Shown here one piece after another: positions 57,553-64,000 of a stretch of DNA of 64,000 nucleotides; positions within the stretch are counted from its first letter, which is position 1, and each line of letters begins with the position of its first letter. Source of the stretch: Impatiens glandulifera (taxonomy: Eukaryota; Streptophyta; Magnoliopsida; Ericales; Balsaminaceae); contig NC_061863.1 of the NCBI RefSeq assembly GCF_907164915.1, positions 47,093,382 to 47,157,381 of the forward strand, written 5' to 3'. The position numbers and the translations under genes are program-made. The notes below the pieces were generated by a model that had not been told where the DNA came from, searched no databases, and was given only the letters and a program-made list of their open reading frames with translations.

Positions 57553-60500
57553 TTACCTACCGTACGAGTTCTTTAATTCATGCCATAGGCAAAACAATGT
57601 ATCAAATGTATCATTGTCCTCGTCTTCTTTATTGTCAATTAATGCTGGACTGATTTTTGACATGGTTAAGAGTGTCTTCAACCATTCTTCATGTAGAGAA
57701 GAGAATTCTGATCTTTGTTCACTAGACTTGAAAGTTTCTCCAAGAGAGGCTTTCATTGTTTTGCCAGCCCTTGATGCAGCTTGGACTACCTGATTTGGAA
57801 TCCCAGCCATGAGAGCCACTTGCATCCCGTAGCTCTCAGGGCATGGCCCAGAGGCAAGCCGATACAGAAAAACTAGGTTTTGCTCTGGTTTCAACAAGTA
57901 TGACTTGAAAGTGCATGCCATGTGTTGGAGTAATACGTGGGGATGAGATGCGAATTCCTTTGTTAGGGGATGATAATGTGTTGCAAAAAGTAACCGGCAA
58001 TTCACCACCTCTACTAGATGCCGAAATACCTGCCCACATTACATACAAACTTTAGCGAACAGACTGCAGCATGCATACTACTTTTATGGACATACATGTA
58101 GGGAGTAAATAACAATGACAAGCTATGAACGCAGACCACATTTAGAAATACTTATTGTTCATGTATATGGGTCCGTTTTCAGATAAATAAATACAAATAA
58201 TTTTTTTTATCCGGAAATGTATTGAGATATAGAAAAAGAAAGTGTTCCAAGTGGCTCACAGCATAACTAGATTACAATTTTGAGATAGTGAAGAAGACTC
58301 ACAGCATAAGCGATTGCATATCCATCAAATGTGCTTGTGCCGCGACCTAGTTCGTCGAGAAGAACCAAGGAATCTTGTGTAGCATGTTTAAGAACTGCTG
58401 CTGTTTCATTGCACTCAATGAAAAATGTACCTGCACAGGATCAAACCCAAATCAATTCAATTAATCATTCGATCTTCCCTTTTCAATTTGATCAATCCAT
58501 TTTTGTTTAGATTTTTGCAGTGAAAACAATAACAAGAAAAAAGAAAAATTAAATATCATCTATTGGCCCTTCTCCTAGAACTTACTTTCTCCTGTCATGA
58601 TCCGATCAGTGGCACCAAGTCGGGTGAAAATGTTATCCACAAGGGAAAGAACACATGATTCGCAAGGCACATAAGCACCTATCTGAAAACAATAATAAAC
58701 TTAAATGTAAACGACGGGCCAACTGCAATTTGCTTTTGTGAAGGTTTCCATGGCAAAATGAAGAAAACAAACCTGGGCTAGAATAACAGCTAAACAAGTT
58801 GCACGTAATAAAGTAGATTTCCCACCCATGTTTGGTCCAGTCAATAGCAAAGTGCGAGGATGATAGACATCTGAATCCTCCCCAAGGATAACATCGTTTG
58901 GAACAGGCATTCTTCCACCATCACCAAAAGCAAATGGATGCCAGAGTCCTTTTAATTTAAGAATTGGTCCACTGGTTTCTTGTGATACATTTGTTGCTTT
59001 TGATTGAGACAAAATAACAGGCTTAGACACGGAACCGCCGCATGAAGAAACGGCGTTGATTGCAAAAGATCTTAGAACATCAATGCATGATATGGCTTGG
59101 ATCACTTCAGACCATTCATTTGACTTCTCAAGAAATAACTCAACAAGAACAGAAAGAATCTCAGCATCTATGTCTTTTGCATCACGGTCCTGGTATCATG
59201 TAGAGTACTTCAGTGATATATTTTTTCTTTTCCCATTAAAATGCTAAAAATAAGAAGCAACAAAAAGTGCCCGACAGAGTAGAGAGTTTAAACTCCAAGT
59301 TCCAAATTTGGCATCAAAGACAGATTAATTTCTGTTTCTTTCTCTTCAGGCTCTCAATTGAGATTTTATTATTGACAAAGGATTGTTTTAATCATCACTC
59401 AGAATTCCGAATAGCATTTTAGAGAAGAAAGGTGGAAATAACATTTGGAAAGTGCATCTCCATTTTAGCATATGCATGCAAGAAGCCTACCCAAGTACAA
59501 GAAACATTTTTTTAGCCGAAAAAACTTGTTGAAACTGAAGATCCATGATTGTGAGAAATATTGGACTTAATAGTGCAACTCAATGTTCTTTATAGGCATT
59601 TCAGTAAAATGAATTTCTTATGACTTTTACCATTGATGATTGATCACTAGGCAATCTTCAAATGCTCTTTGCTATGCTTTTAATAGAATCTTAAAAGGGT
59701 GGAAAAGTTGTAGACCTGGTAATTGGGGAAATCGGTGTCAATAGCTGCTTCAAATTGAGAGAGATGTTTTATAAGTCCCTCATCACCATTTAAGGGAGGA
59801 AGCTTCAAAACTTTCAGCAACGAAACAATTATCTGTGACTCAAGTAATTGTACCAAGAATTCCATTGCAACAGACAAGCCTTTAACCAAGGATCCAAACA
59901 CTTTAACCTACATTATACAGAAGATTGAATAGTTTAGTCAAAGAGAAGATGTATACAAGATGAAACAGATGAAAGACTTGATACTGTTTAAGGTTTGGTC
60001 CATTTGAAATGATAGCACAATAGTCAAAACCTTTTTTTTTAAAACGACAAGATAAAGTGATAGCATAACAACATAATTTTGAGCATAACAGCAAAATAAC
60101 ATAAATGGCCAAACCATAAACTGTTAGTGAACAATCCAAGATCACTTAGTGAACCATGCGAGATCACTTTACATAGGAAGAAAAGATGATATACCCGTTG
60201 TTTCAGAACCTTCTTTCCAAACAAAGGAATGACAAGAGAATCAGCTGACTGAAAGCTAGCTTTAACTCGACCAATCAACCTCTCCAAGTCTGGAATCTTG
60301 CGAAAAGATTGTCCTATGAGACCCATAATTTCTGGATGTGATATCAATATTTCAACCATATTTAGCCTGTTCTTTATTTCCTCTACATCATTCAATGGAT
60401 GGCAGATCCATCTTTTTAGAAGACGCTTTCCAGAAGGTGTTACACAGTTATCCAGATAGCTGTACAGAGTACCTAAAATCATGTGGCACACATTCAGATA

Positions 60501-63500
60501 GATATTCACACAACAAAACACTATCCAAAAAAAGTATGACACTGACAATAGATTATTCTTTGTAGCTTAAGGAGTCAGAACTTGCCTGATGAACTTCCAT
60601 CAACATTATTGTTAAATATCTCAAGATTTCCAATTGTCTGCCCATCCATTCTAAGGCAACCTTTATAGACTTGATATTGGAGAATGCTTCCATTATGCAA
60701 AATATCGTCTAACTGTTCAAAGTTGGAAAGGACCAATGAACAACAATCGCATATTTTTATTGTTCTGAGGTGATTGATAAGGCCAAAATAAATAAATAAA
60801 AACTTACCATCAAACGACCTAGGTGACTAACAAGACAACCGAGAGCACATAAGGCAAGGTCACGGTGGATAATGCTATCGAGCACATCATTCCACATATG
60901 ACAAGAACTTTTAAAGTATCCTTTTGACTGAATCAGATTTCTAACATCAGAAGCGTCCACTAAGTCTATGGCAGGTTGTATAGGGGTCAGTTGTGATGCT
61001 GAAGATCCTGAGGATAGTAACCGAATAAGTTTATGTGTATAAAATAGTTTGATAAATTCAACAATTTTCTTCAATCAAGTATAGGAAATAATACAGTCAC
61101 AGACCCAAGATGGTGGAAGAACTAAATGAAAAGCTTAAAGAATAAAGTGGTGCAGATTATCCACAGTTAACCAGTGTCCATGGCAAAGCAAAAAAAAAGT
61201 GTATAGTAACCAATACCAAAAGAATTACTACTTGAAGAGAAATAATTTTCTGAAAAAGGCCCTTCCAGTGTTTATTCTATTTATCAAAGTCACATTTTCT
61301 AAATTGGCAGGCAGTTGCTCCAAGTTTCTACATACCATAATACCTAGATATTAAGTTTCATATGCAGAATACAAAAAGTAATAAAGTTCATTCTATGATT
61401 AATATGCATATTGTAAAAACCAACAAACTCATTAACCTGATACAGAGTACTTGTTAATTGCTTTTTGAGCTTCTCTGGACAGCCCTGCATCAGAAACATG
61501 ACATTACAATGTGGCCACTAAATTTAACTGAATATGATGCCTAAAGTAAATTTATGTCGGTTAATGGAATACCTTGTGTTTCATATATAACTTCCTTTGG
61601 TGACACCTGATATAAACATCAGAAATAATAATAATAATATTATCTACATGAGCAAGGGTAAATGGCAATCATACTTACAAATCATAGTGCAGCAGCACTT
61701 ACCTGCATCATCAGAGTACCTAATGCTGCAGAAGAAGAATCATCAGAAAAAGATCCAAGCCAAAACTTTAAAGCTGCACAATCAACAAAAGCAAATCCAT
61801 ATGCAGTCGACCCATCTCCCAGCAAACATTTACCCTGGATAAAAATCATTATTGAAGGTCAATTATAATACATAAAATAGTCATAAACAGATCCATGAAC
61901 ACAACATTTATAAAACATCTGTCAGACATAGTTTGGTCCAATATGTTGATCAGGCAAGGTGGAATATGGTTCACTAAGAAAAAGAATCATTTAAGATAAG
62001 CAAATGACCTCTAAATTATTCCCCAAAATCAAAGAACTCAGTTAAAGAGTTCACAAGAACACTAATAGAAGAAAAAGAGATAGATTTCACCACCATGTTC
62101 AATCTGGTGTCCTACTTTCTGTTTACCTAGATAACCATGTTAGCTTCAGAGAACAGCTTAGAACCCAAGAATCATTGGCTGAACTCTTATGTTTAGACTA
62201 TCTTAGCAGCCAACAATTCACAGTCGGAGTTTCCACCTACCACAACTAGTGCCAACGGTAGGCAATACAAGGGAAACAGCAAGTCTGAGGAATCTTAAGA
62301 ATAGGACAAAAACCGCATGAAAATTAAATGATGCTTATTAAGTCGCAAAGGTTTAGCAAAACCAATTGTGGCACAGGGAAGAGTGAGAAGATGTCATTGG
62401 ACTCAAGATAAGTTTGTAGTTTCTTTCTTTTCTGATCTGGTCGCAAAATTTGCAACAGACGCAAATAAAATGAATCTTTTCAGGGGGAAAGGAATAATGA
62501 GAAAAGGGGGAATAGTTGACATATACAAGAAGAATCTTGATATCCTGCAAAAAGATAAGTATGGAAACTTTTTTTTTTGGGAAAAGTAAGTATGGAAACT
62601 TATTAGCCATTAGACTAACCTCTTTTATTGCCAGCAGATGAACTGCTTCAGGTCCAATGTTACCATCAAGTATAGTTGATGGAGTGATCACTTGAACTAA
62701 TTTCCTTTGAATCACCTACATATAATGTAATATAAGAAACTTAGCTAGTAGCTCCATGTATGGACAAAGAAATTTTTGGGGTTACAAACAAAAATAAAAT
62801 CTCATAATTATACTCCTGCAAAGAAATTTGAACTTCATAAATATCATTATGGCAATGGCATTATTAAGCACAGCTTTTTCCATCAGTATTAAGTTCAATA
62901 TAAAGTTGACTACATAATAAAATTCTAATTCTTGCTAATTATAAGGAAGCCTGTGGAATAATTATGATACAGTGCAACGAACTATAATGAACAGTATAAG
63001 GTACTCAGTCCACAGACAGGCTATAGCACTGTAGAATCCAGTCAAGAGCTTGAGTTCCTATTTGGAACGGACAGGAAGAGGCCTACCCATATATTCAGCT
63101 TGAGAATGAGAATGAAAGTAACATAAGGAAAGAAGTTTCCAAACTCAAGGTAAGAACATGAAGTATCGATGAAGCTTCCATGTAATTTGTCTATCCTTAA
63201 GGTGCTAGTGCCTGTAGAAAATGATTTCTCCTACCTAATAAATGCATTCTTCATATGTCCACAATCAATTAACGGTTGAGTAATTTTTCCATTTGTTATA
63301 CCTAGTGACAGTTCTAACATGACCCCCCAAACTTAAACAGACTTTCTGTGTGGGAGTGTAGAAAAGTTGGGAAAACTGTCAATTCTAAAACTAGCACAAC
63401 CACAGAAAGTGCAGAAGTAGTTGAGGAGATTTCCATAGAAGTAGCACATGTATCACTTACAGAACCAGGGCCTCTAGATTTTGCTTGTTCAGATGTCTCC

Positions 63501-63966
63501 AACTGTTCCATTCGCCCAACTTTATACCTGAGAATGTGACAAGAACATGAAGACCAAATAAATTCGCTAAGATAATTGTCCAAACCACTAAACTAAAACA
63601 ATGGAATAAGCAATAATGCAAAATAGGATATACAGAAATTTAAAAAAATTGTTCATGATTTAGAGAGAAGTTTTGGTGAATTAGGTTATGTTCAGTCCCA
63701 AAACTTGACATAACTAGGTAATCCTCACCCTCGAGCAGTCAATTTTTGCACGGCATCATCAATTCCATTTTCAGAGATGCCAACCTAGTCAAAGAAAAAC
63801 AGAAACAGGTGGGATGGTTTGAAGGGATGAAAAAAAGCATTATCATGATAACTGAGGACGAGAACGTTACCTGTCTGCATTTTCCCAAACCACTTAATGT
63901 CATTTTCCAGTTAAGCTCCTTGTGGCCAATTTCAGCATCAAGTTCATACAGCTCATAAAATTTCCC
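57553..63966 (-). CDS. MSH7: DNA mismatch repair protein MSH7 (partial, 5' end outside window)
   Basis: Fifteen exons: 63871-63966, 63729-63784, 63461-63527, 62620-62715, 61703-61834, 61573-61606, 61437-61484, 60808-61007, 60586-60712, 60195-60472, 59716-59907, 58773-59189, 58586-58682, 58303-58430, 57553-58029. They join in phase for 814 residues. MSH7 is a plant-only MutS homologue that pairs with MSH2 (MutSgamma) and recognises certain base mismatches. The first visible exon carries [12 protein letters not shown], the mismatch-contact Phe-X-Glu segment. The connector and lever domains follow, then Walker [10 protein letters not shown], Walker [17 protein letters not shown] and a late [35 protein letters not shown] and [18 protein letters not shown] separate it from MSH6. 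The intron after 60586 has a GC donor (CAG|GCAAGT). The missing N-terminus should hold the PCNA-binding motif. Confidence 0.95.
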
Positions 63967-64000
63967 CTGTATGACACATGAATAGAAATGAGATGATCCA

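Noticed and set aside
1..64000. CRISPR arrays, operons, phage or integron features
   Set aside because: The window is plant nuclear DNA. The repeats seen are microsatellites, tandem duplications and transposons, with no regularly spaced palindromic repeats with unique spacers.

Overview
This is a nuclear plant DNA window, almost certainly from a eudicot. The genes have many short GT-AG introns, the intergenic DNA is very AT-rich, and there are plant-only families: DUF936, an AGD14-type ArfGAP, a leucine-rich-repeat extensin, SULTR3 transporters, a trihelix factor and MSH7. I could not name the species.

Layout. 234-2462 (-) DUF936 protein, three exons. 2463-10760 gene-free, with a hAT-type MITE (6401-6838), a long TA microsatellite, a decayed organelle-type tRNA-Pro (9176-9247) and a 130-bp tandem duplication. 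11197-16546 (+) AGD14-like ArfGAP, 13 coding exons, with a SINE in one intron. 19397-21415 (-) LRX cell-wall protein, single exon. 23865-25800 a compositionally odd block: a CpG-rich patch and a degenerate GACCGA repeat array. 27670-30625 (-) SULTR3;5-like transporter with a one-base frameshift in exon 4. 36124-45562 an old 2.3-kb tandem duplication; its left copy was later split by a decayed Ty1/Copia element (37847-42570). 45563-51670 gene-free. 51773-54561 (+) SULTR3;3-like transporter. 56309-57370 (+) intronless trihelix factor. 57553 to the right edge (-) MSH7, lacking only its 5' exons, with a GC-AG intron.

The genes do not form a functional cluster. Their only visible relationships are the two SULTR3-subfamily transporters, which belong to different subclades and face opposite ways 21 kb apart, and the tail-to-tail trihelix and MSH7 genes, with 182 bp between stop codons.

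Exon borders were derived by hand from splice sites, reading phase and family conservation. They are consistent in phase throughout, except at the frameshift in the SULTR3;5-like gene. No genuinely new molecular system was seen. The strongest signals are the frameshift, the dated duplication with its nested Copia and paralogous empty site, the tRNA relic, the SINE with a perfect target-site duplication, and the GACCGA array.
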